Shown: positions 42,822 through 52,297 of the stretch, in pieces
Layout: every line of letters begins with the position of its first letter
Position numbering within the stretch: position 1 is the stretch's first letter
Source: Hassallia sp050875635
GTDB taxonomy: Bacteria > Cyanobacteriota > Cyanobacteriia > Cyanobacteriales > Nostocaceae
Direction of reading: 5' to 3'
Assembly: GCF_050875635.1 (NCBI RefSeq)
Contig: NZ_JBPAOH010000002.1
Span: 62,001-126,000 of the forward strand
DNA length: 64,000 nucleotides
Made by a program: the position numbers and the translations under genes
The notes under the pieces: model-generated
Database searches by the model: none
What the model was told of the DNA's origin: nothing
Seen by the model: only the letters and a program-made list of their open reading frames with translations

Positions 42822-44261
42822 ATGCTACTTAAACTTACGAAAAATTTCGGTATCAATAAATTACGAAAATTATCACTACGCCTGATTCTTGTCGTTCCTT
42901 TTGTGCTGCAAATCTTTGCTGCCGTCGGATTGACCGGGTATCTATCGTTACGTAATGGGCAGAGAGCAGTTAACGAACTTGCTTCGCGACTGCGGGGTGA
43001 AGTCAGTTCGCGTATCGATCAACACCTTGATAGCTACCTGGAAACGGCTCGACATTTGGCTCAAGTTAATGGCGATGCTTTCGATTTGGGTTTGCTAGAT
43101 CCGCAAGATTTAGAAGGTATTTCGCATTACTTCTGGAAGCAAATGCAGTTATATAACGTTGGTTATATTAGCTTTGGCTCTAAATTAGGTGAATTTTCTG
43201 GCTCTGGATATTACATGGAAAATACTGCCATCGTTGTTGATTATGTTTCTCCAAAGCGATACGGCAACAATAATAGCTACACCTACCAAACAGATAACCA
43301 AGGCAATCGTATCAAGCTGAGTTCTAGTTTCCCCGACTACAAATTTCAGAAAGAAGCTTGGTATGCAGAGACAGTCAAGGCAGGTAAACCGATATGGAGC
43401 CAGATTTATCAATGGGAAACTGCACCAGAAATCTTATCCGTCTCTGCGAACAGTCCAGTCTATGATAAAAATAAAAACTTGATAGGTGTTATTGGTATTG
43501 ACCAGCGTCTTTCACTGATAAGGGATTTTTTGTGCCAATTAAAAGTTAGTCCCAACGGTAAAACTTTTATTTTAGAGCGTAACGGCTTAATAGTTGCCAC
43601 CTCCAGCAGCGAGAAGCCTTACACAATTGTAGGTAAGAAACCACAACGACTCAAAGCAATAGATAGCAGTGATGCCTTAGTTCAAGCAAGCGCGAAATAC
43701 TTAACACAGCATTTCGGTGACTTGAGCAAAATCAAGAATAGCCAGCAACTTGACTTTTTAGTTAATGGTCAGCGGCAGTTTATTCAGGTAACACCTTGGC
43801 AAGATGAATGGGGGTTAGATTGGCTGGTAGTTATTGCCGTTCCCGAATCTGACTTTATAGGGCAAATTAATGCCAACACCCGCATGACGATTTTACTATG
43901 TTTGGGGGCATTGGTGTTAGCGAGTTTGCTGGGCATGTATACATCGTGCTGGATTACCCAACCAATTTTACGGCTAAGTAAAGCCTCGGAAGCGATCGCA
44001 TCCGGTGAGTTGAACCAAAAAGTACACGAGTCAGCAGTCAATGAATTAGGAGTTCTTGGTCAATCGCCCGCCGAAGATTTATCTCGATTGTACGAGTTAG
44101 CTTTGAAAGGTCGCGTTAAAGCTATACAAGACCAGGTTGATCGGCTTGCCCAATCAGATGAAAAACTTACTTTATTTGCTCAAGAAATTAGACAATTAGC
44201 CAAGAGCTTTAAAATAGAACAAATTCAAGTTTTTATTCAGCAATATTTGACGAATAACTAA
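42822..44261 (+). CDS. Cache-HAMP membrane sensor with truncated output (no kinase domain)
   Basis: The 479-residue protein has a membrane helix at about 22-42, a large periplasmic double-Cache domain (about 45-345, with FPDYKFQKEAWYAETVKAGK and VIGIDQR segments), and a second helix at about 350-372. A HAMP linker follows and breaks off after NELGVLGQS. It jumps straight to a 61-residue helical module (419-479: LYELALKGRVKAIQDQVDRL) that normally ends large hybrid kinases. The kinase or guanylate-cyclase part is absent. The next gene, 20 bp downstream, encodes a soluble REC-histidine kinase, so signal output may go through that partner. Confidence 0.85.
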   Translation: MLLKLTKNFGINKLRKLSLRLILVVPFVLQIFAAVGLTGYLSLRNGQRAVNELASRLRGEVSSRIDQHLDSYLETARHLAQVNGDAFDLGLLDPQDLEGISHYFWKQMQLYNVGYISFGSKLGEFSGSGYYMENTAIVVDYVSPKRYGNNNSYTYQTDNQGNRIKLSSSFPDYKFQKEAWYAETVKAGKPIWSQIYQWETAPEILSVSANSPVYDKNKNLIGVIGIDQRLSLIRDFLCQLKVSPNGKTFILERNGLIVATSSSEKPYTIVGKKPQRLKAIDSSDALVQASAKYLTQHFGDLSKIKNSQQLDFLVNGQRQFIQVTPWQDEWGLDWLVVIAVPESDFIGQINANTRMTILLCLGALVLASLLGMYTSCWITQPILRLSKASEAIASGELNQKVHESAVNELGVLGQSPAEDLSRLYELALKGRVKAIQDQVDRLAQSDEKLTLFAQEIRQLAKSFKIEQIQVFIQQYLTNN

Positions 44262-44281
44262 ATTTAGTTAATCATTTTCTG

Positions 44282-45610
44282 ATGCATAACTTAGAAAATA
44301 ACATTATTTTAATTGTGGACGATAACCCCACTAACTTAGCAGTAATATCGGAAGCTTTGATTGATGCGGGCTTGGAAATTGCTGTAGCAACGAGCGGTGA
44401 AAATGCTCTCAAGCAAAGTACATATGACCCACCAGACCTAATTTTATTAGATGTTCAAATGTCAGGAATTGATGGTTTTGTCACCTGTGAAAAACTGAAG
44501 GATAATCCACTAACTCATGACATTCCTGTGATTTTTATGACGGCATTACATGATACGGCAGATAAAGTCAAAGGTTTTAATTTAGGAGCCGTAGATTATA
44601 TCACGAAACCGTTTCAGCAAGAAGAAGTTATAGCTCGTGTTTGCCTGCATTTAAAAATGCGAAATTTAACCAAGAAGCTGGAAGAACAAAATATTCAACT
44701 TAAGCAATTCACAGAAGAGTTAGAGCAACGAGTAACACAGCGAACGGCTGAACTTTCTGAATCTCTAAACGACCTAAAACAAGCTCAAATTCAATTAGTA
44801 CAAAGTGAAAAAATGTCTGCTCTCGGTCAGTTGGTGGCTGGTATTGCTCACGAAATTAATAACCCACTCAGTTGTATTTCAGGTAATGTTGACCACATTG
44901 AAGAATACTTTCACGATTTGCTGGAACACTTGCAACTATGCCAGCAACATTGTGAGCATCCAGAAATTGAGGTTCATGCAGCAAAAATAGATTTAGAGTT
45001 TTTGATTGAAGACATACCAAAAATAATTGATTCAGCTAAATTAGGAACGAAACGTATACGTGATATTAGCAATTCTCTGCGAACTTTTTCCCGTGCCGAT
45101 ACTACTTATAAGGTATTAGCTGATATCCACGAAGGCATCGATAGCACTTTGATGATTTTGCAACATCGCTTGAAAGCAAATGATACTCGTCCAGCAATTA
45201 AAATAATTAAACAATATGGAAAGTTGCCTTTAGTTAAATGTTATTTGGGGCAATTAAATCAAGTATTTATGAATATTATAGCAAACGCAATAGACGCATT
45301 AGATGAATCTAGTCAAGGGCGCAGTTTTGCTGATATAGAACAAGTACCTAATATTATTACTATTAAAACAGAATCTATTGATAATCAAAATCTCATCATT
45401 AAAATTAAAGATAATGGCAAAGGTATATCATCAGAAGCTAAATCAAAAATTTTTGATTATTTATTTACTACTAAATCAGTTGGCAAAGGTACAGGTTTAG
45501 GCTTATCTATCAGTCGTCAGATAGTGGTAGAAAAACATGGAGGCTTTTTGAGTTGTGAGTCAGTCTTGGGAGAAGGGACAGAGTTAGCGATCGCTATTCC
45601 CATAACATAA
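44282..45610 (+). CDS. REC-HisKA-HATPase sensor kinase (copy 1)
   Basis: The 442-residue soluble protein starts with a receiver domain (phospho-acceptor D57 in LLDVQMSGIDG, K in YITKPF) and then a coiled coil (about 125-175). The HisKA box LVAGIAHEINNPLS has H190. The HATPase domain has N-box NQVFMNIIANAIDAL, G1 IKDNGKGIS and G2 GKGTGLGLSIS. Order REC-HK is typical of cyanobacterial and proteobacterial hybrid intermediates. It follows the Cache-HAMP sensor after 20 bp and is a close paralog of the gene at 48657. Confidence 0.93.
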   Translation: MHNLENNIILIVDDNPTNLAVISEALIDAGLEIAVATSGENALKQSTYDPPDLILLDVQMSGIDGFVTCEKLKDNPLTHDIPVIFMTALHDTADKVKGFNLGAVDYITKPFQQEEVIARVCLHLKMRNLTKKLEEQNIQLKQFTEELEQRVTQRTAELSESLNDLKQAQIQLVQSEKMSALGQLVAGIAHEINNPLSCISGNVDHIEEYFHDLLEHLQLCQQHCEHPEIEVHAAKIDLEFLIEDIPKIIDSAKLGTKRIRDISNSLRTFSRADTTYKVLADIHEGIDSTLMILQHRLKANDTRPAIKIIKQYGKLPLVKCYLGQLNQVFMNIIANAIDALDESSQGRSFADIEQVPNIITIKTESIDNQNLIIKIKDNGKGISSEAKSKIFDYLFTTKSVGKGTGLGLSISRQIVVEKHGGFLSCESVLGEGTELAIAIPIT

Positions 45611-45656
45611 TTTGTAAGTAAATGTGCATAAATAAACGTTCCTTAACGTAGTAACG

Positions 45657-45705
45657 GCTTTAGCCGTTAAAATCCTCAGCAACGAGCGGTAAACCGCTCA
45701 CTACG
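45657..45705. repeat. Palindromic repeat, 'gagcggtttaccgctc' family (copy 3)
   Basis: CGTAGTAACGGCTTTAGCCG on the left and GAGCGGTAAACCGCTCACTA on the right. It occupies the gap between two signalling genes. Confidence 0.7.
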
Positions 45706-45817
45706 AACCAGGAAAACATTACAAATATGTGAATTCTTAACTTACATTTGGGAACTATATAATTAACATTCTCAAAAAATGCACTCATAATGCATCCGCT
45801 GTTGATTATATACGTAC

Positions 45818-48355
45818 ATGCGACCTCCCAAAATCAATGACTCAACTCAATTAGATCGTCAGATTATCGATTCCGATCGAAGAAAGCAAGTAGCTTTATT
45901 TAACTTTTTGCCTGCGATGCGTCAGATAATTAGCAGACTCAGTATCAGCAATAAGATTAGCATTGGCTATGCGATCGCTCTCACCATTGTCGTTGCTCCC
46001 ACTCTTACTGGCTTAACTATCGGTAATTATTACCAGCAGGCAGCTAACAAGCAGAGAATGAGTATTCGCAAAGAGCGTAAGCTTTTGTATAACTTGCGCT
46101 CGGCTAGTTTAGAATTTGAACCAGTTAAAGAGTTTGCTCCTTATCTGCGAAAACCGAAAGAGTTTCAGAAAGCAAAAACAACGGCGATTCAGCGTATTGC
46201 TAAAGTTAAGATATTGCTGTCCTCTCTCAATTTATCAGCGTCAACTTCTTCGATAACATCCCTAAAGCCGCTACTTGTAAAGTATAACGGCACATTTGAA
46301 CAATTTGCCCAAGATTTACAAGCTACCTTGGATAAAATTGACCCGGCAAATATAGAGCATGAAGATGTTTTGAAAGCAAATAAATTGCTAAACTATTTAG
46401 CAGATAACGATACAAATGTCAATAAAAATATTTTTTTTGATGACCTAGCACTTGTGATAGAAACTGCTGACAAACAAGAAGAATTGTCCGAAGTTGCTAA
46501 TTATCACAGAGAAATTATCTTCAAAGTAATTATTTTTGTAACTCTCATAATATCGATAGCGATCGCTACTTATTTTATTATGTATATAAGTAAGGCGATC
46601 GCTTCTCCTCTAAAAGCATTAACTGATGTTGCTCAAAAAGCAACCCCAGAATTAAATGTGGAAACACCTATTACCACAACTGACGAAATAGGATTATTAA
46701 CAGCTTATTTCAATCAACTGATTCACCAGATAACAATTCTTTTATCAAAGCAAAAAGAAGCCAAAATAGCAGTTGATATTGCCAATAATGCCAAGAGCGA
46801 ATTTCTCGCAAACATGAGCCACGAACTGAGAACCCCACTTAACGGCATTTTAGGCTACGCTCAAATCCTAGAAAACTCCAAAACCCTAACAGAAGAAGAA
46901 AAACATGGCATTGGCATTATTCGCTCATGTGGTTTAAATTTATTAACATTAATAAATGATATTTTAGACATCTCCAAAATAGAAGCTCACCAAATGGAAC
47001 TGCGTCCGACAGATTTTTATCTACCCTCTTTGCTACAAGGAGTTGTAGAAATTTGTCGCTTTAAAGCTGAAGAAAAAAACATCGAATTTATTTACCAACC
47101 TGCTGCAAATTTACCAACAGGTGTCACTGCTGACGACAAGCGACTGCGACAAGTCCTGATTAATTTACTTGGTAATGCGATTAAATTTACAGACAATGGA
47201 GGAGTAACTTTTCAAGTAGAGGTAATTGGTAATAGCAAATCGGTAATTGGTAATAGGGAATCCGTAATTGGTAATAGAAAATCGGTAATAGGTAATAGCG
47301 AATCGGTAATAGGTAATAGAAAAGAAGAATTCCCAACTCCCCATTCCCCACTCCCCACTCCCCACTCCCCACTCCCCACTCCCCATTCCCAATTCCCAAT
47401 TACCAAAATTAAATTTAAAATTCAAGATACAGGGGTTGGCATGAGTCCTACACAAATAGAGAAGATATTCTTACCCTTTGAACAGCTAGGAGATAGCACA
47501 CATCAAACAGAAGGCACAGGATTAGGACTAGCTATTAGCCAGAAAATCGTCGAACTTATGGGTAGTTCCATTAAAGTAAAAAGTAAGTTTGGTGTAGGTA
47601 GTGTATTTGAGTTTGAAATAGAATTTTTAATACCTGATAATTGGACAGAGAGTAATACTATCACAAGTGGCGGGAGAATCACTGGTTACTCTGGTTCCAG
47701 AAAAAAAATTATGATTGTCGATGACAGTTGGGAAAATCGCTCAGTAATTGTCAATCTTTTAGAACCCTTGGGTTTTACTATAATTGAAGCTGCTAACGGT
47801 GAATCAGGCTTAGAACAAGCAAGTCTTTATTATCCAGATTTGATTATATCTGACTTAGAAATGCCTATAATCGATGGGTGGGAAATGCTTAAGCAACTGC
47901 GAACAAACCAAAAGTTTCAAGAGACAATATTTATTATTTATTCGGCAAGTATTTTTGATATAAACCGACAAAAAAATCAAGTAGCAGTAGGTGATGATTT
48001 TTTGGCAAAACCGGTGCAAGCAGCGGAAATTTATCGCCTTTTGTCAAAGCACTTAAAACTGAGTTGGATTTACGCAGAAGCGCAAAAAGAAAAAGTGCGA
48101 TCGCATCAGCCACTTTCTCCGGGAGTATCGCCTAAACCACAAACAACAGGTGAAATCATTGTCCCACCAGTTGACGATTTGGCAATGCTCATAGAATATG
48201 CAAAAAAAGGACAAATCAAAGGAATTCAAAAAGAATTGGAAAAAATTTACAAAATGGATGAAACCTATAAACCTTTTGTTAACCACTTAAATCAACTTGT
48301 CAAAAGTTTTAACATAAAAAAAATACGTGAGTTTCTACAAAATCATATAAATTAA
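45818..48355 (+). CDS. Membrane hybrid histidine kinase with REC and C-terminal helical module
   Basis: The 845-residue protein has helices at about 45-68 and 225-250 around a ~155-residue extracytoplasmic helical sensor, HAMP (about 250-305), HisKA (SHELRTPLNG, H335), HATPase (N-box NLLGNAIKFTDNG, G1 DTGVGM, G2 GTGLGLAIS), REC (D679, LAKPVQ) and a 62-residue module at 784-845. The module resembles the tail of the Cache-HAMP sensor at 42822. About 62 residues (468-529) inside the HATPase domain, between the N-box strand and the G1 box, are encoded by tandem repeats (VIGNxxS and PTPHSPL units). The stop codon lies at the edge of an inverted-repeat element. Confidence 0.92.
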   Translation: MRPPKINDSTQLDRQIIDSDRRKQVALFNFLPAMRQIISRLSISNKISIGYAIALTIVVAPTLTGLTIGNYYQQAANKQRMSIRKERKLLYNLRSASLEFEPVKEFAPYLRKPKEFQKAKTTAIQRIAKVKILLSSLNLSASTSSITSLKPLLVKYNGTFEQFAQDLQATLDKIDPANIEHEDVLKANKLLNYLADNDTNVNKNIFFDDLALVIETADKQEELSEVANYHREIIFKVIIFVTLIISIAIATYFIMYISKAIASPLKALTDVAQKATPELNVETPITTTDEIGLLTAYFNQLIHQITILLSKQKEAKIAVDIANNAKSEFLANMSHELRTPLNGILGYAQILENSKTLTEEEKHGIGIIRSCGLNLLTLINDILDISKIEAHQMELRPTDFYLPSLLQGVVEICRFKAEEKNIEFIYQPAANLPTGVTADDKRLRQVLINLLGNAIKFTDNGGVTFQVEVIGNSKSVIGNRESVIGNRKSVIGNSESVIGNRKEEFPTPHSPLPTPHSPLPTPHSQFPITKIKFKIQDTGVGMSPTQIEKIFLPFEQLGDSTHQTEGTGLGLAISQKIVELMGSSIKVKSKFGVGSVFEFEIEFLIPDNWTESNTITSGGRITGYSGSRKKIMIVDDSWENRSVIVNLLEPLGFTIIEAANGESGLEQASLYYPDLIISDLEMPIIDGWEMLKQLRTNQKFQETIFIIYSASIFDINRQKNQVAVGDDFLAKPVQAAEIYRLLSKHLKLSWIYAEAQKEKVRSHQPLSPGVSPKPQTTGEIIVPPVDDLAMLIEYAKKGQIKGIQKELEKIYKMDETYKPFVNHLNQLVKSFNIKKIREFLQNHIN
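47220..47403. repeat. In-frame tandem repeats inside the HATPase domain
   Basis: Five units of about 18-21 bp (GTAATTGGTAATAG) are followed by CCCCACT heptamers, about six in a row, all in the coding frame. The opposite strand shows the GGGGAGTGGGGAGTG form found as non-coding repeats in such genomes. Confidence 0.88.
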
Positions 48356-48619
48356 CGTGAGTTCGACTGACCTCTCCCACCCAACCTCCCTCTCTCTTGA
48401 AAAGCTTTGATGCCTTCTCTTCGAGAGGCTTCGCCAACGGCAACGCCAAGGGCGAACGGAGGAAACCTCCGCTCAAACTTTTCGCTCCTATAAGGAGAGG
48501 AAGGAGCAACGCAATAATAAAGATTTTAAGCCTCTCCCCGTTGGCGTCAGCCTGCCGTTAGGCAAGCGGGGAGAGGTTTACCAGAGGGGTCAAATCAAAT
48601 AAGAACGAACTCACGTTAA
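48352..48619. repeat. 268-bp element with 14-bp perfect terminal inverted repeats
   Basis: TTAACGTGAGTTCG at 48352-48365 is inverted exactly at 48606-48619. The interior has a stem-forming CCTCTCCCC...GGGGAGAGG pair at about 48532-48576 and the GCCAACGGCAACGCCAAGGG repeat. No coding frame is convincing. The left end supplies the TAA stop of the hybrid kinase gene. Confidence 0.75.
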
Positions 48620-48656
48620 ATTAGTATCAAAATAAGCAATTAAATTAAAAACTACA

Positions 48657-50024
48657 ATGATTAATTTACATAACCAAACAAACGACTTATTAACTGAAAG
48701 CACAAGCAACACTCTCCATAATATTGAGACAATATTAGTTATTGATGATAGCCCAACCAATCTACAAGTTCTTCACGCTACTTTAGAGAATGCTGGCTAT
48801 GAAGTTATAGTTGAAATGGACGGAAACAGTGGAATTGAGCAAGTAAAAAATAATCCACCTGATTTGATATTGCTAGATGTAATGATGCCTGGAATAGATG
48901 GTTTTGAAACTTGTCGGAGATTGCAAGCAAATCCATCTACTCAAGAAATTCCGATTATTTTTATAACTGCTCTTTCTGATTCCGTAGAAAAAGTTAAAGG
49001 GCTAAGTTTAGGAGCAGTAGATTACATTACGAAGCCATTTAATCAAAAAGAAGTTTTAGCCAGAATTAAATTACACTTAAAATTGCGACAACTCAAATTA
49101 GAGTTAGACGAACAAAAACAGCAATTAGAGCAAAGAGTTAAAGAACGCACTGCTGAACTTTCTCAAGCTTTAGAAGAACTCAAAAAAACTCAATTACAGT
49201 TAGTCCATACTGAAAAAATCTCCTTTTTAGGGCAGCTAGTTACCGGCGTGGCTCATGAAGTTAACAATCCCGTCGGCTTTATTTCTACTAACTTATATCA
49301 CGCTGACCACTACATCCAAGATTTAATTAACTTAGTGAAGCTCTACCAAAAAAAGTTTCCCACACCTGGGTACGAAATTGAAGATAACATTAAGGCGATG
49401 GATTTAGAGCATGTACTGCAAGATTTGCCGAAAGTGATTTCTTCAATGAAACTTGGTACTGAACGCATTCAAGGAATCATGCAATCGCTACGAAATTTTT
49501 CACGGGTGGATGGAGAACAGAAAAAGGCTGTTGATATTCATGAAGGGTTAGAAACTAGTTTGATGATTTTGCAGCACCGTTTTAAAGCTTTACCCAAACG
49601 TCCCACTATTAATGTAATTAAAGAATATGGCAATTTACCTAAAATTAAATGCTACCCCGTACAACTCAATCAAGTGTTTATGAATTTAATCTCAAATGCG
49701 ATTGATGCGATTGAGGAACCAATAAAAGACATAGACGCATTTTCTACGGCTTCTCGCAGATTCGGACTAATTCGCATTCGCACCACCATAGACAAAGAGC
49801 AAGTAACAATTCAAATTTCCGACAACGGAATGGGGATATCAGAGTCAGTGCAAAGCCAGATATTTCAACCTTTCTTCACAACTAAACCAGAAGGTAAAGG
49901 TAGTGGATTAGGACTTTCTATTAGCAACCAAATTATCACCGAGAAGCACGGCGGAACGTTACAATGTATTTCATCTGTGGGGAATGGTACAGAATTTGTG
50001 ATTCAAATTCCGTTAAAGAGTTAG
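48657..50024 (+). CDS. REC-HisKA-HATPase sensor kinase (copy 2)
   Basis: The 455-residue protein repeats the plan of the gene at 44282: REC with D74 (LLDVMMPGIDG) and YITKPF; HisKA LVTGVAHEVNNPVG with H200; HATPase N-box NQVFMNLISNAIDAI, G1 ISDNGMGIS, G2 GKGSGLGLSIS. Conservation runs through the linker (LGAVDYITKPF, SLMILQHRFKA). It follows the membrane hybrid kinase, so both sensor genes have a REC-kinase partner downstream. No DNA-binding output is present, so a phosphorelay is likely. Confidence 0.93.
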   Translation: MINLHNQTNDLLTESTSNTLHNIETILVIDDSPTNLQVLHATLENAGYEVIVEMDGNSGIEQVKNNPPDLILLDVMMPGIDGFETCRRLQANPSTQEIPIIFITALSDSVEKVKGLSLGAVDYITKPFNQKEVLARIKLHLKLRQLKLELDEQKQQLEQRVKERTAELSQALEELKKTQLQLVHTEKISFLGQLVTGVAHEVNNPVGFISTNLYHADHYIQDLINLVKLYQKKFPTPGYEIEDNIKAMDLEHVLQDLPKVISSMKLGTERIQGIMQSLRNFSRVDGEQKKAVDIHEGLETSLMILQHRFKALPKRPTINVIKEYGNLPKIKCYPVQLNQVFMNLISNAIDAIEEPIKDIDAFSTASRRFGLIRIRTTIDKEQVTIQISDNGMGISESVQSQIFQPFFTTKPEGKGSGLGLSISNQIITEKHGGTLQCISSVGNGTEFVIQIPLKS

Positions 50025-50034
50025 AAGTTAAAAT

Positions 50035-50090
50035 GTAGTAAGGGCTTTAGCCCTTAAAATCTTTGATCTGAGCGGTAAACCGCTCACTAC
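50035..50090. repeat. Palindromic repeat, 'gagcggtttaccgctc' family (copy 4)
   Basis: GTAGTAAGGGCTTTAGCCCT on the left, GAGCGGTAAACCGCTCACTA on the right. Near-copy of 45657-45705. Confidence 0.7.
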
Positions 50091-50192
50091 GAATTTACGA
50101 GGCTATCCTAAATGCTGATGTCAGAGGCTGTGCAAAATGCTAAAAGTAAAACGAATATGAAAATTTGGATTTTTTAAGTGGAGAGCGACTCC

Positions 50193-52226
50193 GTGGAATC
50201 ATTGACGTTGAAGGTTAAACAGCGAGTTCAAGAACTGCGGCAATTACTACAACAAGCTAGCTATGCCTATTACGTCCTCGATTCTCCCATAATGGAGGAT
50301 ACAGTTTACGATCGCCTATATCGAGAATTGCAACAACTGGAAACTGAACACCCAGAAGTTGTCACCCCAGATAGTCCGACTCAGCGCGTGGGTGAAAAGC
50401 CAGCTACACAGTTTACCTCGGTGCGGCACAACATTCCCCTCTACAGTTTGGAGAATGCCTTTAATGTTGATGAATTGCAAGCTTGGGATCGGCGTTGGCG
50501 ACGTCAAGCACCGAACATAGATGCGGTAGAATATGTCTGCGAACTGAAAATTGATGGAAATGCTTTAGCTCTAACTTACGAAAATGGCGTTTTAGTCAGA
50601 GGAGCGACTAGAGGTGATGGTGTAACTGGTGAAGATATTACCCAAAATGTGCGAACAATTCGCTCAATTCCCTTGCGGTTGAATATGTCCGGGTTAGAAA
50701 ACGTTGAACGGGTGGAAGTTCGCGGTGAGACGTTTTTACCTTTGGAGGTATTTAAGCAAATTAACTCACAAAGAAGTGCAGCGGGTGAACAATTATTTGC
50801 CAATCCTCGCAACGCTACCGCTGGTACACTGCGGCAATTAGACTCTCGCATTGTCGCGCAACGGCAGTTAGATTTTTTTGCTTACACGCTGCACATTCCA
50901 GGGTTGGATGACGCAAGTATTGCTAATACTCAATGGGAAGCTTTGGAATTATTGCAAAAAATGGGTTTTCGCGTCAACCCAAACAAGCGTTTGTGTGGAA
51001 CTTCTGCCGAAGTTGCTGAATATTATCAACATTGGGATACAGAACGGCTGAATTTAGCTTACATGACTGATGGGGTGGTGGTAAAGCTGAATTCTTTTAA
51101 GCTGCAAGAACAGTTGGGATTTACGCAAAAGTTTCCCCGCTGGGCTGTAGCACTGAAATACGCAGCCGAAGAAGCACCTACCCGCGTAGAAAATATTGCG
51201 GTGAATGTCGGCAGAACTGGCGCGTTAACGCCTTTGGCAGAAATGCGCCCGGTGCAACTTGCCGGAACGACTGTATCACGCGCTACTTTACATAATAGCG
51301 ATCGCATTGCCCAATTAGACATTCGCATCGGCGATACTGTCATCGTCCGCAAAGCTGGAGAAATTATCCCGGAAGTGTTGAGGGTACTCAAAGAACTTCG
51401 TCCCGACGACACTAAACCGTTTATTATGCCTACCCATTGTCCAGTATGCAACCAACCGGTAGTGCGAGAAACAGGTGAAGCGGTAACTCGTTGTGTGAAT
51501 GCTTCTTGTGCAGCTATCCTCAAGGGTGCGATAGAACATTGGGTAAGTCGCGATGCGCTGGATATTCGCGGTATGGGGGAAAAACTGGTGCATCAACTTG
51601 TTGATAAAGGTGTGGTGCATTCGGTTGCTGATTTATATGACTTGACAGAAGACAAGTTTTGTGCATTAGAGCGGATGGGGAAAAAGTCAGCAGAAAAATT
51701 GGTGAGTGCGATCGCATTTAGTAAAAATCAACCTTGGTCGCGAGTATTATATGGTTTAGGCATTCGTCACGTTGGCAGCGTCAATGCCCAATTATTAACT
51801 GAGAAGTTTCCCACCGTAGAAAAATTAGCTAACTCTGACCAAGCAGATATTGAAACTGTTTACGGTATTGGTGCAGAAATTGCTCAATCTGTTTATCAGT
51901 GGTTCCACATTGCTGCAAATCAAACTTTAATTGAACGGTTGCAAGCTGCCGGGTTACAATTTGTTGGGGAAGTAAGCGAGGTTGCAGATAAAAATCAAAA
52001 GTTTGCCGGTAAAACTTTTGTAATCACGGGTACTTTACCAACTTTGAAACGCGATGAAGCGAAAGCTTTGATTCAGAAAAATGGTGGTAAAGTGACGGAA
52101 TCTGTGAGTAAGAAAACAGATTATTTAGTTGTGGGGGAAGATGCGGGTTCTAAGTTGGAGAAAGCGCAAAGTTTGGGAATTACGCAGTTAAGTGAAACTC
52201 AATTGTTGGAATTGGTGGGTGAGTAA
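50193..52226 (+). CDS. ligA: NAD+-dependent DNA ligase
   Basis: The GTG at 50193 is chosen because GGAG sits at 50180-50183; an earlier GTG at 50178 would add five residues. The protein (677 residues) has the Ia domain (YYVLDSPIMEDTVYDRL), the adenylation site CELKIDGNALALTY with its catalytic Lys, an OB fold, and a zinc finger with four Cys (CPVCNQPV and CVNASC). HhH repeats follow, and a C-terminal BRCT domain (FAGKTFVITGTLP to QLLELVG). It seals nicks in replication and repair and is essential in bacteria. All motifs look intact. Confidence 0.97.
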   Translation: MESLTLKVKQRVQELRQLLQQASYAYYVLDSPIMEDTVYDRLYRELQQLETEHPEVVTPDSPTQRVGEKPATQFTSVRHNIPLYSLENAFNVDELQAWDRRWRRQAPNIDAVEYVCELKIDGNALALTYENGVLVRGATRGDGVTGEDITQNVRTIRSIPLRLNMSGLENVERVEVRGETFLPLEVFKQINSQRSAAGEQLFANPRNATAGTLRQLDSRIVAQRQLDFFAYTLHIPGLDDASIANTQWEALELLQKMGFRVNPNKRLCGTSAEVAEYYQHWDTERLNLAYMTDGVVVKLNSFKLQEQLGFTQKFPRWAVALKYAAEEAPTRVENIAVNVGRTGALTPLAEMRPVQLAGTTVSRATLHNSDRIAQLDIRIGDTVIVRKAGEIIPEVLRVLKELRPDDTKPFIMPTHCPVCNQPVVRETGEAVTRCVNASCAAILKGAIEHWVSRDALDIRGMGEKLVHQLVDKGVVHSVADLYDLTEDKFCALERMGKKSAEKLVSAIAFSKNQPWSRVLYGLGIRHVGSVNAQLLTEKFPTVEKLANSDQADIETVYGIGAEIAQSVYQWFHIAANQTLIERLQAAGLQFVGEVSEVADKNQKFAGKTFVITGTLPTLKRDEAKALIQKNGGKVTESVSKKTDYLVVGEDAGSKLEKAQSLGITQLSETQLLELVGE

Positions 52227-52238
52227 TGAATCGTAATA

Positions 52239-52271
52239 AGAAACCCGGTTTCTCAAAGAAACCGGGTTTCT
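52239..52271. terminator. Perfect hairpin between convergent genes
   Basis: A 15-bp stem (AGAAACCCGGTTTCT) with a CAA loop lies 12 bp after the ligA stop and 26 bp before the end of the convergent peroxidase-like gene. There is no long T tract, so it could be a repeat-type bidirectional terminator. Each arm is itself almost palindromic. Confidence 0.6.
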
Positions 52272-52297
52272 ATAGTTCGTGCGTTATTTAGTTAGCG

